Assembly: GCA_905116865.2 (NCBI GenBank) | Contig: CAJHNH020000216.1 | Coordinates: forward strand, 124,001-188,000 | From: Candidula unifasciata | Taxonomy: Eukaryota > Mollusca > Gastropoda > Stylommatophora > Geomitridae | DNA length: 64,000 nt | Direction of reading: 5' to 3' | Shown here: piece after piece, positions 52,440-64,000 of the stretch | How positions within the stretch are numbered: position 1 is the first letter of the stretch | Layout: the number at the start of each line of letters is the position of its first letter | Translations under genes and position numbers: made by a program | Notes under the pieces: model-generated | Seen by the model: only the letters and a program-made list of their open reading frames with translations | What the model was told of the DNA's origin: nothing | Database searches by the model: none

Positions 52440-53630
52440 ACCTGTGTATGGCTGGTCCTGCATTGCTAGCCACTTATGGCCTGCTGGACTCTAAAATCTG
52501 GCTTGCTAACATAATGAATTAATCACTAACAGTGGAACGTTAACAGGGTCAGTTTTAGAAAAAGGATCACATAAAGACAGAATGGCCAACAAAAAGTAAA
52601 AACGAAAAGGTTAAATCCAACCCCATAGTGAACTATACAACTTGCACTACGTTACAATGCGTGTTTCCTTAAAAAATATACGTGTTTTTTTTTAAAGAAT
52701 ACAAAATATAAAATGTGTAGCTTATTGAAATAGTTTGTAGACCGAAATTTAGACAGCATCGGGGATTAATAAAATATGAACAAAGAAAAGATGAGGAACA
52801 AGCCTATCCGATGAGGAACAAGCCTATCTGATGAGGAACAAGCCTATCCGCCATAAACAAGACCACCTGGGAAGCTTATATTAGGGTACATGCACCGTAG
52901 ACACATGTGTAATATTTATTTTGCAATGTCAAAGATCTAAAGTACATTAAAAGTATAATCATAGTCAAGCTGTTACTATTTTCAGACGAAAAACATCTGT
53001 TTTAAAGTTGATTGTGGTGAAGGCAAGGAAAGCAACCCCACTAAAAAGGAGGAAGGGGTTTCGGCATTACAGATTTGTAGGCGGGTGAAAAGGGGGCAGG
53101 GGTGCCAGGAGGGGCTTAATCTCTGTTTAAAAACAAAATGATGATGTTAATAATAATAATATTAATAATAATAATGTGCTGAATAACAAATAAATAAAAT
53201 AATAAATAGGAAATAATATAACTAGGACAATTATAAACTAATACTTTTAGGGAGAATGTCTACATATGGGCTAAAGGGGGCCTCTGAACCTCTTACAAGA
53301 CGGAGGGCTCAGAGTTTTCAGCCCCCAGGTTACAGCGCCAAAGACTGAACGTTTTAAATGTCACTGACTGATATGGGCGATTAAAGAATATCCCGAAAGA
53401 ACATTCTAGCACGCCAATGCACCCGTGTGTGAGAGTCTGTCCTATGCCCAAGCACGCACAAACTCACTGAATCTTGCTCAAGTGAAAACCTCTAGGAGAT
53501 GGTGAAGGATGCCGACACTGATGACACAGACAATCATCTCACAGACGCATCATTTGTCACGTGACCAAAACTGAGGAGTATATATATGTCAAGGACACTT
53601 TTCGCATCCAACATGAGTCAGGCTCATATT
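52440..53630. other. Intergenic sequence, with a small 21-bp x 3 repeat
   Basis: 52789-52852 holds three copies of GATGAGGAACAAGCCTATCC; 53148-53180 is TAA-rich. Nothing else recognised. Confidence 0.6.
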
Positions 53631-53631
53631 T

Positions 53632-55905
53632 TGTTGTATAGTCTAGTCGATCCTGCGTGGCTAGAGTCAGGGATCGGTTGTATAGTCTAGTCGATCCTGC
53701 GTGGCTAGGGTCAGGGATCGGTTGTATAGTCTAGTCGATCCTGCGTGGCTAGAGTCAGGGATCGGTTGTATAGTCTAGTCGATCCTGCGTGGCTAGGGTC
53801 AGGGATTGGTTGTATAGTCTAGTCGATCCTGCGTGGCTAGGGTCAGGGATCAGTTGTATAGTCTTATCGATCCTGCGTGGCTAGGGTCAGGGAACGGTTG
53901 TATAGTCTAGTCGATCCTGCGTGGCTAGAGTCAGGGATCGGTTGTATAGTCTAGTCGATCCTGCATGGCTTATAGGGTCAGAGATCGGTTGTATAGTCTA
54001 GCTGATCCTGCGTGGCTTATAGGGTCAGGGATCGGTTGTATAGTCTAGTCGATCCTGCGTGGCTTATAGGGTCAGGGATCGGGTGAATAGTCTAGTCAAT
54101 CCTGCGTGGCTAGGGTCAGGGATCGGTTGTATAGTCTAGTCGATCCTGCGTGGCTAGGGTCAGGGATCGGTTGTATAGTCTAGTCGATCCTGCGTGGCTT
54201 ATAGGGCCAGGGATCGGTTGTATAGTCTAGTCAATCCTGCGTGGCTAGGGTCAGGGATCATGGTATAGTCTAGTCGATCCTGCGTGGTTTATAGGGTCAG
54301 GGATCGGTTGTATAGTCTAGTCAATCCTGCGTGGCTTATAGGGTCAGGGATTGGTTGTATAGTCTAATCGATCCTGTGTGGCTTATAGGGTCAGGGATCG
54401 GTTGTATAGTCTAGTCGATCCTGCGTGGTTTATAGGGTCAGGGATCGGTTGTATAGTCTAGTCGATCCTGCGTGGTTTATAGGGTCAGGGATCGGTTGTA
54501 TAGTCTAGTCGATCCTGCGTGGCTAGGGTCAGGGATCGGTTGTATAGTCTAGTCGATCCTGCGTGGCTAGGGTCAGGGATCGGTTGTATAGTCTAGTCGA
54601 TCCTGCGTGGCTTATAGGGTCAGGGATCGGTTGTATAGTCTAGTCGATCCTGCGTGGCTTATAGGGTCAGGGATCGGTTGTATAGTCTAGTCGATCCTGC
54701 GTGGTTTATAGGGTCAGGGATCGGTTGTATAGTCTAGTCGATCCTGCGTGGCTTATAGGGTCAGGGATCGGTTGTATAGTCTAATCGATCCTGCGTTGCT
54801 AGGGTCAGGGATCGTGCCGACTGCCTTAAAAATCCAAATAATTTACAATAATTTTTGGCAGCGCCCTTCACCAACTGGGTCGGGTTTTTCGGTCACTGTA
54901 TAGTCTCCTCGATCCTGCGTGGTTTATAGGGTCAGTGATCGGTTGTATAGTCTAGTCGATCCTGCGTGGCTTATAACACAATGGGATCGGTTGTTAAGTC
55001 TACTTACGATATCCTGCGTTGCGCACAGGGTCAGTGATCGGTTGTATAGTCTAGTCGATCCTGCGTGGCTAGGGTCAGGGATCGGTTGTATAGTCTAGTC
55101 GATCCTGCGTGGCTAGGGTCAGTGATCGGTTGTATACTCTAGTCGATCCTGCGTGGCTAGAGTCAGGGATCGGTTGTATAGTCTAGTCGATCCTGCGTGG
55201 CTAGAGTCAGGGATCAGTTGTTTAGTCTAGTCGATCCTGCGTGGCTTATAGGGTCAGGGATCGGTTGTATAGTCTAGTCGTTCCTGCGTGGCTAGGGTCA
55301 GTGATCGGTTGTATAGTCTAGTCGATCCTGCGTGGCTTATAGGGTCAGGGATCAGTTGTATAGTCTAGTCGATCCTGCGTGGCTTACAGGGTCAGGGATC
55401 AGTTGTTTAGTCTAGTCGATCCTGCGTGGCTAGGGTCAGAGATCGGTTGTATAGTTTAGTCGATCCTGCGTGGCTAGGGCCAGGGATCGGTTGTTTAGTC
55501 TAGTCGATCCTGCGTAGCTTATAGGGTCAGGGATCGGTTGTTTAGTCTAGTCGATCCTGCGTGGCTTATAGGGTCAGGGATCGGTTGTATAGTTTAGTCG
55601 ATCCTGCGTGGCTTAAAGGTCAGGGATCGGTTGTATAGTCTAGTCGATACTGCGTGGCTAGGGCCAGGGATCGGTTGTATAGTCTAGTCGATCCTGCGTG
55701 GCTTACAGGGTCAGGGATCAGTTGTTTAGTCTAGTCGATCCTGCGTGGCTAGGGTCAGGGATCGGTTGTATAGTCTAGTCAATCCTGCGTGGCTTATAGG
55801 GTCAGTAATGGGTTGTATAGTCTAGTCGATCCTGCGTGGTTTATAGGGTCAGGGATCGGCTGTATAGTCTAGTCGATCCTGCGTGGTTTATAGGGTCAGG
55901 GATCG
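53632..55905. repeat. Large minisatellite, ~43/47-bp units, ~48 copies
   Basis: Unit GGTTGTATAGTCTAGTCGAT, CCTGCGTGGCTTATAGGGTC, AGGGATC (47 bp) or the shorter form with GGCTAGGGTC (43 bp). The two forms alternate irregularly. The array is broken at 54816-54892 by non-repeat DNA that occurs again at its right end (55906-55967). It is relatively GC- and CpG-rich. Confidence 0.96.
54816..54877 (+). repeat. 62-bp flank segment, copy 1 of 2
   Basis: GCCGACTGCCTTAAAAATCC, AAATAATTTACAATAATTTT, TGGCAGCGCCCTTCACCAACTG. It matches 55906-55967 with few differences, although it lies inside the array. Confidence 0.92.
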
Positions 55906-55967
55906 GCCGACTGCCTTTACAATCCAAATAATTTACAATAATTTTGGACAGCGCCCTTCACCAACTG
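55906..55967 (+). repeat. 62-bp flank segment, copy 2 of 2 (array right border)
   Basis: Same segment as 54816-54877, here at the true edge of the array before CT-rich DNA. Confidence 0.92.
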
Positions 55968-55994
55968 ACTGACTGATTTTCTTTCGCTGTCTCT

Positions 55995-55998
55995 CTTC

Positions 55999-56042
<44 letters not shown>

Positions 56043-56065
56043 TCTCTCTCTCTCTCCTCCCTCTT
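55995..56065. repeat. (CT)n microsatellite
   Basis: CTCTCT run with small CCC/TTC interruptions, followed by ACACATAC-rich DNA to about 56205. Confidence 0.93.
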
Positions 56066-56209
56066 CTCTTCTCTCTTTCTTACTAACACAATGACACACA
56101 TACATAAACATACTTACATATATACAAACATACCCTCACACACACATACAAACATACGTACAACACACACATATACATACATACGTACAACACACACACA
56201 CACAAATCT

Positions 56210-56940
56210 ACCTATGGCTAGCTGTGGTGGGTTTTTTTCTACACGACACAGAAACCAATAAAGCCATCCAGATGTCACGTGTTACTCAAAACACTTCACA
56301 TAATTGTCCGTTGGCTAAGATCAAGTGGTCACGCACTGCTCAACCACACCGGACTACAGGTTAAACTGTCACTGGTCTGTGGTTGGTACTTCAGTACGTG
56401 AACTGCCTATGTAATCGTAACTGTGCTATATGGCTATGGCTATACGGTTGAACTGGAATTCCCAGAAGTGTAACTGTTTGATGTTAATTGTTATAAAATC
56501 CTACTTACTGCAAATCTGGGTGAGAAAAATTGAAATAAAAATTATAATAATAACTGTGCGAGTACACGCTGTTATGCTCGACTGTTGCAATGTTGGACGG
56601 ATAGTTGTTAAGTGGTCACATTATAAATAGTGACAGTTTTGAAACGTATCTTTATATACGTTAACCTACGCAGTATGGTGACATTGTGTCTTGTTTAGAT
56701 ATATATATATAAAGATCATTATTGTTAAATTAAATAAACTTGAGAAGTAATTACTATCATTTTATGAGGCGGGGCCCGTCCTGGTTTCATACAAATATAA
56801 CAGGACGGTGCCAGTAACGGCTGGAGTACACTGCCCTGCCATTGGTAATGGAACATATAGCACCAGCTTAGGATATGGTGACAAAACCAGACTGATTCCT
56901 TACACAGATAAAACATCCTGGCTCCTGACAGGGGCCGTAA
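56210..56940. other. Intergenic, no recognised features
   Basis: No gene or repeat family identified. Confidence 0.5.
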
Positions 56941-56944
56941 AATA

Positions 56945-57060
56945 ACATTACGGTTGAGCGCCGTTTCTGGGATCTCTCCACCGGTGGTCATCATCCGCGT
57001 GGTGGCACTTTGTGTCACCGGGTGTTTATCGCTCTGTGTGATGTCCTGGTGGAGTAAAAT
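56945..57060 (-). mobile_element. Repeat family C, single minus copy
   Basis: Reverse complement: CACCAGGACATCACACAGAG, CGATAAACACCCGGTGACAC, AAAGTGCCACCACGCGGATG, GGAGAGATCCCAGAAACG. It borders the 33-bp array. Confidence 0.68.
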
Positions 57061-57080
57061 GTACTCACTTACGTACACAG

Positions 57081-57443
57081 ACAGACTAAACACAGAGACG
57101 ACGCAAATACCAGACAGACTAAACACAGAGACGACGCAAATACCAGACAGACTAAGCACAGAGACGACGCAAATACCAGACAGACTAAACACAGAGACGA
57201 CGCAAATACCAGACAGACTAAACACAGAGACGACGCAAATACCAGACAGACTAAACACAGAGACGACGCAAATACCAGACAGACTAAACACAGAGACGAC
57301 GCAAATACCAGACAGACTAAACACAGAGACGACGCAAATACCAGACAGACTAAACACAGAGACGACGCAAATACCAGACAGACTAAACACAGAGACGACG
57401 CAAATACCAGACAGACTTAACACAGAGACGACGCAAATACCAC
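57081..57443. repeat. Minisatellite, 33-bp unit, 11 copies
   Basis: Unit AGACAGACTAAACACAGAGA followed by CGACGCAAATACC, nearly perfect. As 33 is a multiple of 3, both strands keep long repetitive ORFs (DRLNTETTQIP and SLSGICVVSVF); these are by-products of the repeat. Confidence 0.95.
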
Positions 57444-57469
57444 AACTTTATCCACGAAAGTGGCGCAAA

Positions 57470-58725
57470 TAAACCAGACCACATACATAACCGGAGACTG
57501 TTGGCGGCTTCGACTGGCTAACAGCAGGTTAAACGTGGTCGAGTTTTAAATTTTTTTCTAAATAGGAATGGAATGGAACTGACAGTGGGATCCCCAGTGC
57601 TTCCGGTTCACTATGATATTCAGTGCCAGATCCTTAGGTCCACAATTGCACAGGTGGCAGTGATGAATATGGCTGTTGCTAGGGACTAACCTGGGGTCCA
57701 TCTGGAGAAGTATATTCTTTGCTTCTTTCGCTGGTTTGATTGATCTTGCTTAACTATATTCTTTATTTTCCTACACGTATTGCACTGATTACATGATGTT
57801 TGTTATTTCACATTGTGTGGCTAGTGCCCAACCTTTACAGTTCATAAGTGTCTGGAGTGTTGGTAATATTGTTTTAATTCATGTTATACTGTGTTAATTT
57901 GACTAGCATAGGATTACTGTCTATTCTGGTGGCTTTGAAAGTAAGGATGAAGTTAGGCCAAGCTGCACCTTGGAATGTTTATGTTTTCTGTAGTGCCATA
58001 ATTTAAGTCGCCTCACCCCTGAAGTAGGTTGGATGTTTATTGGAGCTGCGAGATTCCACCTAGACCAATGCGAGCCAATATCTCAACACTAAAACTACTT
58101 CAGAGTGCCTTTTTGGCTCATTAGGGGTGACACCAGCATTATGTGACAGTGACTGTTGGCACCGTTGATTATTTATAAACATTCTTTCCTCTAAAGGTCT
58201 GAGAGGCTTCCTTTAACTAAGCATCAACATTCGTTTAAAAAGATTTGTTTATAATTAAAATAGTTTTTAAAGTATTCTATTATATTGCTTTGCCAGTCAA
58301 CACATTAATTCAACTACCACTAATAGTAGCAGCAGCTGTAGCAGCAGCAGCAGTTGTAATGTGTTATATATTAAATGAATATATACTATAATTCAAAGAA
58401 AATGAAATATATACGCAAACACTTTTAATTTGATTGGAACATTGGAATGTATATTCACTGTTTAATGGGGCATCATAGCCACATCGTATACAGGTATAAG
58501 CGGGTAACTTCCCACCCCCCCTCCCCAACTTTTTTTCTTGTTTAGCTTTGTATTGGGGGTGGTTGAGGGGGGGGGGGCGCTAGAAATAGCTTTTACCTGG
58601 ACAATGTGTAAGCCCGGGAAGGGGTGTGGGTCAGTGGGACTGGCCCTCATGTTTTCTTTGTGCCAGCGCTCCACTTCTAGCTCTATAGTCTCAATGCGTA
58701 AAGAACTAGACACACAAGTTTACAC
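57470..58725. other. Intergenic, no recognised genes
   Basis: 58016-58137 has a loose inverted pair (TCACCCCTGAAGTAG against CTACTTCAG and AGGGGTGA), possibly a small MITE-like relic. 58318-58350 is an AGC/CAG-rich tract. Otherwise nothing. Confidence 0.45.
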
Positions 58726-58729
58726 ACTA

Positions 58730-59225
58730 ATAAAAAAAAACATTGGGCCGTGTGGTCAAAATCACGCTGGCCGTGTTTACTTTCCAAACCATTCCTTGGT
58801 TTCCATTTTAGGTTGGGTAGATTTGAGAGCCTTGGGTCAGTGGTAACAATTGGACTGGAAGAGGACGCGAGCCTTATGCCTTAGCAGCCACTGGCTAGTA
58901 TCTACTGTGCAACTGTGAGTCGCTAGTTCAGACCTGTCAAGTAAAAGTATAGCACCCTTCTCCACGCCTTCATGCGTAAGGGCATATAGGGCATATAGGG
59001 CATGACCTGTAATGTATATACCAATCAGCATTCGGTAGGTGATGTGTCAACATCATGCCGGTCGCCTTTTCTTTCTATTACTTTACCTGGTATCCATTTG
59101 TTCCTGGCTAGCCCTGGGAGCCATGATAATTTGTGAAATCGTCCGGCCCCAATCTGGACCTAAAGCCACCATCTTGGAATCCGCAGGGAGCATCTGGCCG
59201 CTACACCGCGGCGGCTGCCAATTTA
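58730..59225 (-). mobile_element. SINE-like element, family A, two adjacent copies
   Basis: 58730-58905 is a partial copy (AAAATCACGCTGGCCGTGTT, TAGGTTGGGTAGATTTGAGA). 58935-59225 is fuller, with low end CAAGTAAAAGTATAGCACCC, body GGGCATATAGGGCATGACCT, CATCATGCCGGTCGCC, and head CGCTACACCGCGGCGGCTGC (tRNA-like on minus). Confidence 0.7.
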
Positions 59226-59229
59226 GACG

Positions 59230-60110
59230 TGGGAGGCTAAATCATGCAGAGACTGTGATTAGCATAACTGTAATGGTGATACCGATTTTCTGCCTCTGCG
59301 CACTTGGCCGGTGTGGCAGTAGGAAAATGTTATTGAATGTTCCAGGTGTTGTATTATGTAACTTAGGCACACATCGTTGGTTATGAATACCCATAATTTA
59401 TTTAAATCCTGTTAGGCCGTTATACTTAGAAAGGATGTTTACAGGTCGTAAAATGATGATAAAAATAATTGGTAATATTGCAGTGTGAACTGTAGACGGC
59501 AGATCTGGCACGGTCTTTTGGAAGAACGATCACAACAATCGGATCACCAGAGTCTAGAAAGAATGAAACCAAAAAGGAATTACGAGCCGATCTTGTAAAC
59601 ATTGAGTGCTCTGGAAACAAAAAGGCAGCGCCACCTTGTGATCAGACTGCAACTGGTACCATATATTTATAGAAACTGTGCACGTGCCACTATTGATATG
59701 ACGCTTAAAAAAAAAAAAACCCAGAAATTCTTTTTCTTTTTCAGTCTTACAATATCATGAGAATTGTCTGTACGTTATCAAGGACGAGAGTCTTAGATAT
59801 AAGACCTACATTGTTTGAGAAATATAATTTCTGACAAGTTTTGCAAAACGTGTAAGGGTTGCGAATATGTTGAGCTAGTAATACACGTTAGGGCAGATTA
59901 ACAAACTGGCAGTAAAATCAGCGGTGTCTGTATGTGTGTGTGTTTATATATATGTGTGTGTGTTTTTGTTTTGTTTGTTATATGTGTATGGGGTATTCCT
60001 CTATACAATATCTCTCTATTGAAGTGCTGGTGCTATCATTAGTATCTTTCCGTCTATAGCTCTAAAATAAAAGTACCGAGATAGTGAAAGTTGCAAACTA
60101 CTCTCAATTG
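59230..60110. other. Intergenic, no recognised features
   Basis: Includes a GTGTGTGT-rich bit near 59930; otherwise nothing recognised. Confidence 0.5.
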
Positions 60111-60114
60111 TGCC

Positions 60115-60345
60115 AAAACAGCCCCGTGTGGGTTCCGGGAAAAACAAGCCTTGACCCACTGCCTCCCCAATAAGCATGTCGTAGGAGCCGACTAACTGGG
60201 GGCTTCCTTCGAAGTCGGAGTGCATTTGCCCGAGAGGCAAATAACAACCAAATGTACACAAATAAACCGGTAAAACAGATGTGCCCGCAAACACTCAGGC
60301 CTGGCACAAAGCCAAAGTCCAAATGGACGAACAACCAGGACTTTC
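60115..60345 (+). mobile_element. SINE-like family B copy at the head of a tandem array
   Basis: CCTTCGAAGTCGGAGTGCAT, TTGCCCGAGAGGCAAATAAC, AACCGGTAAAACAGATGTGC, GGCACAAAGCCAAAGTCCAA, ATGGACGAACAACCAGGACT, TTCCGCTACAGCATACTGCC GGTGAAC. Its last ~40 bases become the repeat unit that follows. Confidence 0.72.
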
Positions 60346-60928
60346 CGCTACAGCATACTGCCGGTGAACAAACAACCAAGACTTTCCGCTACAGCATACA
60401 GCCGGTGAACAAACAACCAGGACTTTCCGCTACAGCATACAGCCGGTGAACAAACAACCAGGACTTTCCGCTACAGCATACAGCCGGTGAACAAACTTTC
60501 CGCTACAGCATACAGCCGGTGAACAAACTTTCCGCTACAGCATACAGCCGGTGAACAAACTTTTCCGCTACGCTACAGCGGTGAACAACCGCCGCTACAG
60601 CAAACAACCAGTGAACAAACTTTCCGCTACAGCATACAGCCGGTGAACAAACTTTCTACGCATACAGAACAAATACAGGAAGCCGCTACAGTGAACACAA
60701 CCAACTTTCCGCATACAGCAGTACAGCCGCTACAGCATACAGCCGGTGAACAAACTTTCAGCCGCATACAGCCGGTACAGCATACAGCCGGTGAACAAAC
60801 TTTCCGCTACAGCATACAGCCGGTGAACAAACTTTCCGCTACAGCATACAGCCGGTGAACAAACTTTCCGCTACAGCATACAGCCGGTGAACAAACTTTC
60901 CGCTACAGCATACAGCCGGTGAACAAAG
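60326..60928. repeat. Tandem array formed from the 3' end of a SINE-like family B element
   Basis: First four units are about 43 bp (GAACAAACAACCAGGACTTT, CCGCTACAGCATACAGCCGG); later units are about 32 bp (CTTTCCGCTACAGCATACAG, CCGGTGAACAAA), some scrambled (60555-60790). The unit equals the end of the family B copy at 60115-60345. Confidence 0.9.
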
Positions 60929-60969
60929 AGGAAGCTAACATGGTATTTATCATCTTTATAATCGTCGTT

Positions 60970-61025
60970 GTCACCGTTATTATCATCATTATCATCATCA
61001 TTATCATCATCATCATCATCACCAA
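60970..61025. repeat. (ATC/ATT)n microsatellite
   Basis: TTATCATCATTATCATCATC-type run. Confidence 0.95.
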
Positions 61026-61219
61026 CAGCCCCACCACCATCGCCATCACGAAGATTAATTCTTTCACATTTAGATACATAACAGATTATTGTTTACAATG
61101 AATACAATTCCAAACAGATATTTTTACTGTATTTTGTCAGACAAAGAGCAACCTGATTACGTGAGAGAATACCAAAGTGGCGCCTTTGCTGAACCCCATC
61201 TTTGTACTTGTTGAGTTGA

Positions 61220-61345
61220 GGAGTCAAGAATTGTTATCACATCACTCGGGGCATTTCCATGGGTGCTCCACCCTCATCTTCAGCAGCAAAGTTCCAATAC
61301 TAATGATATCGGTCACAATCTGGTTATATGTCCGTCTTGCCTTTC
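61220..61345 (-). mobile_element. LINE 3'-end fragment (RNase H-type family)
   Basis: ACTCGGGGCATTTCCATGGG, CCTCATCTTCAGCAGCAAAG, TTCCAATACTAATGATATCG, GTCACAATCTGGTTATATGT match 48985-49140 in reverse complement. Confidence 0.62.
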
Positions 61346-61564
61346 CTTTCCACCTTTGTACGTGTGTATCTGTGTGTGTGTGGGTATGTGTTTCTGTTTT
61401 GTGCGTGTATATGTGTGTGGTGTCTGTGCGTGGAAAAGTTAGAAACGCAAAGACAAAAACGTTCTACGAAGTAGAAGCTTAACTTCGAAACAAGAACGGG
61501 AATTTGATTAGGTAATAATAAGGACCTTAGGAAATAATATAGTATTTATTTTGCTAAACACCCA

Positions 61565-61665
61565 CGCACGCGCGCGCACACACACACACATATATATGCG
61601 CGCGCACGTACATATATAAGTATATACACACACACGTATATATTTATACACACAAACACATACAG
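61565..61665. repeat. CA/TA/CG-rich simple repeat
   Basis: GCGCGCACACACACACACAT, ATATATGCGCGCGCACGTAC, TATACACACACACGTATATA: alternating purine-pyrimidine DNA, a potential Z-DNA-forming stretch. Confidence 0.8.
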
Positions 61666-61849
61666 ACAGAACCTGGGTGCGACTAAACAAACAATACAAG
61701 ATTATCTTGTGTGAACAAGCAGGGAATCATATCAGTACACCCACTGTGATGCAGAAATGACAGGAGCTGCAGTAGCACGTGTGTCTATCGGGGTGGTGGT
61801 CGTGAGTTCTAATGCCACTACATGTGGTGATTTTAAAAAGTGGTTACAC

Positions 61850-62105
61850 GCCTACCAAGTCTGATACTACACTAGGAAAAGATTAGGGAAGTAAAGGCAG
61901 TCTGTTTGATAAGGAAATTTCCATTCATCGAAAACAGATAATCTATAAATATACGGGTCTATAAATATCTTTTAAGATTTAAATATACTGGGCTAGTACC
62001 ATATATCCAATCATTTACTTCATGTTACGTTATTTTACTTTATCTAAATTTACGTAACTTCAGCTTACTTTAGTTGACTTTACTTTACTTCCATTTAATA
62101 AACTG
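61850..62105 (+). mobile_element. SINE-like family A remnant with TTTACTT-rich tail
   Basis: GGGAAGTAAAGGCAGTCTGT and TATACGGGTCTATAAATATC resemble the body of family A in plus orientation. Degenerate TTTACTT repeats follow to about 62210. Confidence 0.45.
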
Positions 62106-62214
62106 CATGCTACTTTACCTTTTTTTTTTTCCTATTTCTTCACTTCATTTCTTTTTGCTTTACTTCACATTATGTTATTACACTTTACATCAGTATACTT
62201 GAGTTTACAGTACC

Positions 62215-64000
62215 TGACTTCGAGTACAAGGTACCCATGAAAACGTACAGATCAGCAAACCAGGCAGTGTGTCAGAGGTCCCATGTGCCGGGGAATGCCG
62301 CGCCTGGATCTCAAACCTGCTGGACAGGTTTTTCACCGGGGTCGTGTTTGGCTGAATACCTGTGTCAAGCTACTGTGTGGTTATCAACAACCATTGCCAA
62401 CATAGAGAACTATGTGCTAGAAGGGTGTGCGACCTCACCCCTTCATGAAAAAAAAAACTTTACATTTCGGCACACGTTCTTTCTCATCTAAAAGGTGCCG
62501 TTCGTTATACTGTACATATTTCTTGTGAAGATCCATCAAAGATCAGGTAGGTTTGAGAATTTAACTACTTTTAGATCTCATCGATTCCCTTGCAAAAATG
62601 TGAGAAACCATTTGTACAAGTATGGTAAACTTGTCGCATGTTATAATCGCCCTGGGCGTGTAAATATTTGAACAGGTTTGGGGGAAAGGCATAAGGACTC
62701 GAAAATGTGTAGCTTCACTGTAGAATAACATTACTCTATATTACAAAGCTTGTTCCCCATCCACATATTTTGTTTATCTCACTACTTCCATTTGACATGA
62801 TTTTTGAAGCTAAAGACACTAACAATATACACAATAAAAAAAAAAGACCACATAGAGGATACCTACTTGTTTTCAAAGAATGAAAACAAATGATGAATAA
62901 ATCTAACACCGTGACACGGAATTTGTGTTGATACAAATATATGTTTTCCCCAAGTCAAATTTTCTCGCTTCTCTAGCATTTACATACACAATATCTCATG
63001 TCTTTTACTCGTGCATTATATAGGATATTCCCGTGTGCTTTTCTGCTTACAGACAACATAGGAGGCGAGAGAGGTGTGGGTTCTGCCAGGAAAAAAAAAG
63101 AACGTCAAAAGTCTGAAGACTTCATATTTAATTTCCGCTCCCAGCTGCTTCCCAAATGCATGACCAACATTCAATTGCATAATCTTTCAAGATGGTAAAA
63201 TAACATCACAGATCTTAGATACCCCGTTCAACTTGTAAAACTAAAGAATTTATAGTTGGAGCACCCGTAACCAAAACTGGGAAAACATCTTCATGCCCTC
63301 TACTTCCGGTGTCCAGAGAGATACAAAGTTCTGTTTCTTCCTCTTCTGTCCCCCAGCTCTATATATACATTGTACTGTTGAGTTTTTCTGATATGTCATG
63401 GTCGTTTTTACAACGACTGGTTTACAACAAAAAATGAACGCGAATGCTGGAAAGAGTGGATATTGTTCTTTTGTGTGTGTTTTCCCCACCTCCAAATATA
63501 AATATGATATCCAGCAAATATGTATTGTATACACATTATATCGTGAGCCTGTAATACTTCATTCTGTACATCACATGCTTACTCTGTGCTGTTTAGTCGC
63601 ATTATAACCACCACAGCCTGGTTGCACAGGACGTTGCCACTATAAAACTCTCCACATTTCTCCCTATGGCAATCCTCACTTTATAAGATAAAGAGTGCCC
63701 TTACAATAGAGCCACAAGGATACACTCACCTGAAGCTGCACAGTCTGGTCTGTAATCTGAACATTATGCTTATTATATGCTAGGTTAGGGTTTGTTTAGA
63801 TATACACTTGGCAAATTAATTGTGAAAACCAAACGTAGCAACAACAAACAACTGAAAATTTAGTGCTATTTTGTAAGACATGATAGAAACATGTACACAT
63901 TGAGTAGAAGACACCTCCCACGCCTCCCACCACTTCCACGCCTCCCTCCAACCCCGTGCGAATACGCCATCGCCAAAATACTGATTTTTTCCAGCCCTTC
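62215..64000. other. Right end of window, no recognised genes
   Basis: 62240-62410 has a tRNA-like string on the minus strand (GGTTTGAGATCC), possibly another SINE relic. From 62480 to 64000 I find no gene, array or TE motif. A 5' untranslated exon or promoter of reelin could lie anywhere right of 42.5 kb but cannot be placed by eye. Confidence 0.4.

Noticed and set aside
53632..55905. CRISPR-like array
   Set aside because: Repeats are directly adjacent without unique spacers, and the context is animal DNA; it is a minisatellite.
56725..57472. 232- and 172-codon ORFs on both strands
   Set aside because: Translate the 33-bp repeat; unit length divisible by three keeps both strands open.

Overview
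The window is animal nuclear DNA: AT-rich, mostly non-coding, full of decayed retrotransposons, SINE-like repeats and tandem arrays, with one spliced host gene carrying GT-AG introns. The host gene and the repeat content suggest an invertebrate, most likely a lophotrochozoan such as a gastropod mollusc. That placement is an inference from repeat style, not a match to a named species.

Main content: the 5' (N-terminal) part of a reelin gene (RELN orthologue) lies on the minus strand. I could place 18 coding exons, from the start codon at 42443 down to 1449, and the gene continues off the left edge. In order they encode a signal peptide and reeler domain (exons 1-3), the first reelin sub-repeats (exons 4-10), and reelin repeat 1 (exons 10-18) with its EGF-like module (exons 15-17). 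The exons add up to about 2.8 kb, or about 940 codons. All 17 introns have GT-AG ends, and phases agree at every junction except those involving exon 10, which carries an apparent frameshift. Exon 8 (508 bp) carries a Ser/Thr-rich, mucin-like insertion of about 138 residues that vertebrate reelin lacks at that point. A strong splice acceptor sits 5 bases before the start codon, so an untranslated first exon probably lies further right.

Introns (1.4-42 kb): they hold a nearly intact RTE-like LINE with an 11-bp target-site duplication (3742-6980), a hAT-like DNA element with TIRs and 8-bp duplications that carries a LINE fragment (14289-15450), several decayed LINE fragments, copies of three SINE-like families, an interstitial telomeric tract near 8955, and many minisatellites. 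Two minisatellites directly abut exons 4 and 12 and repeat the authentic splice donor in every unit.

Right part (42.5-64 kb): I recognise no host coding exon here. It is presumably upstream or intergenic DNA of the reelin gene. It has RNase H-type LINE fragments (42.6-43.3 kb, 48.7-49.2 kb), a 5'-truncated RTE-like LINE with its own 10-bp duplication (48172-48566), SINE-like copies, a 2.3-kb array of about 47-bp units (53.6-55.9 kb), a 33-bp array (57.1-57.4 kb), and a tandem array grown from a SINE tail (60.3-60.9 kb).

Limits: exon calls rest on remembered reelin family sequence plus splice and phase consistency. TE family names are approximate and no database search was run.
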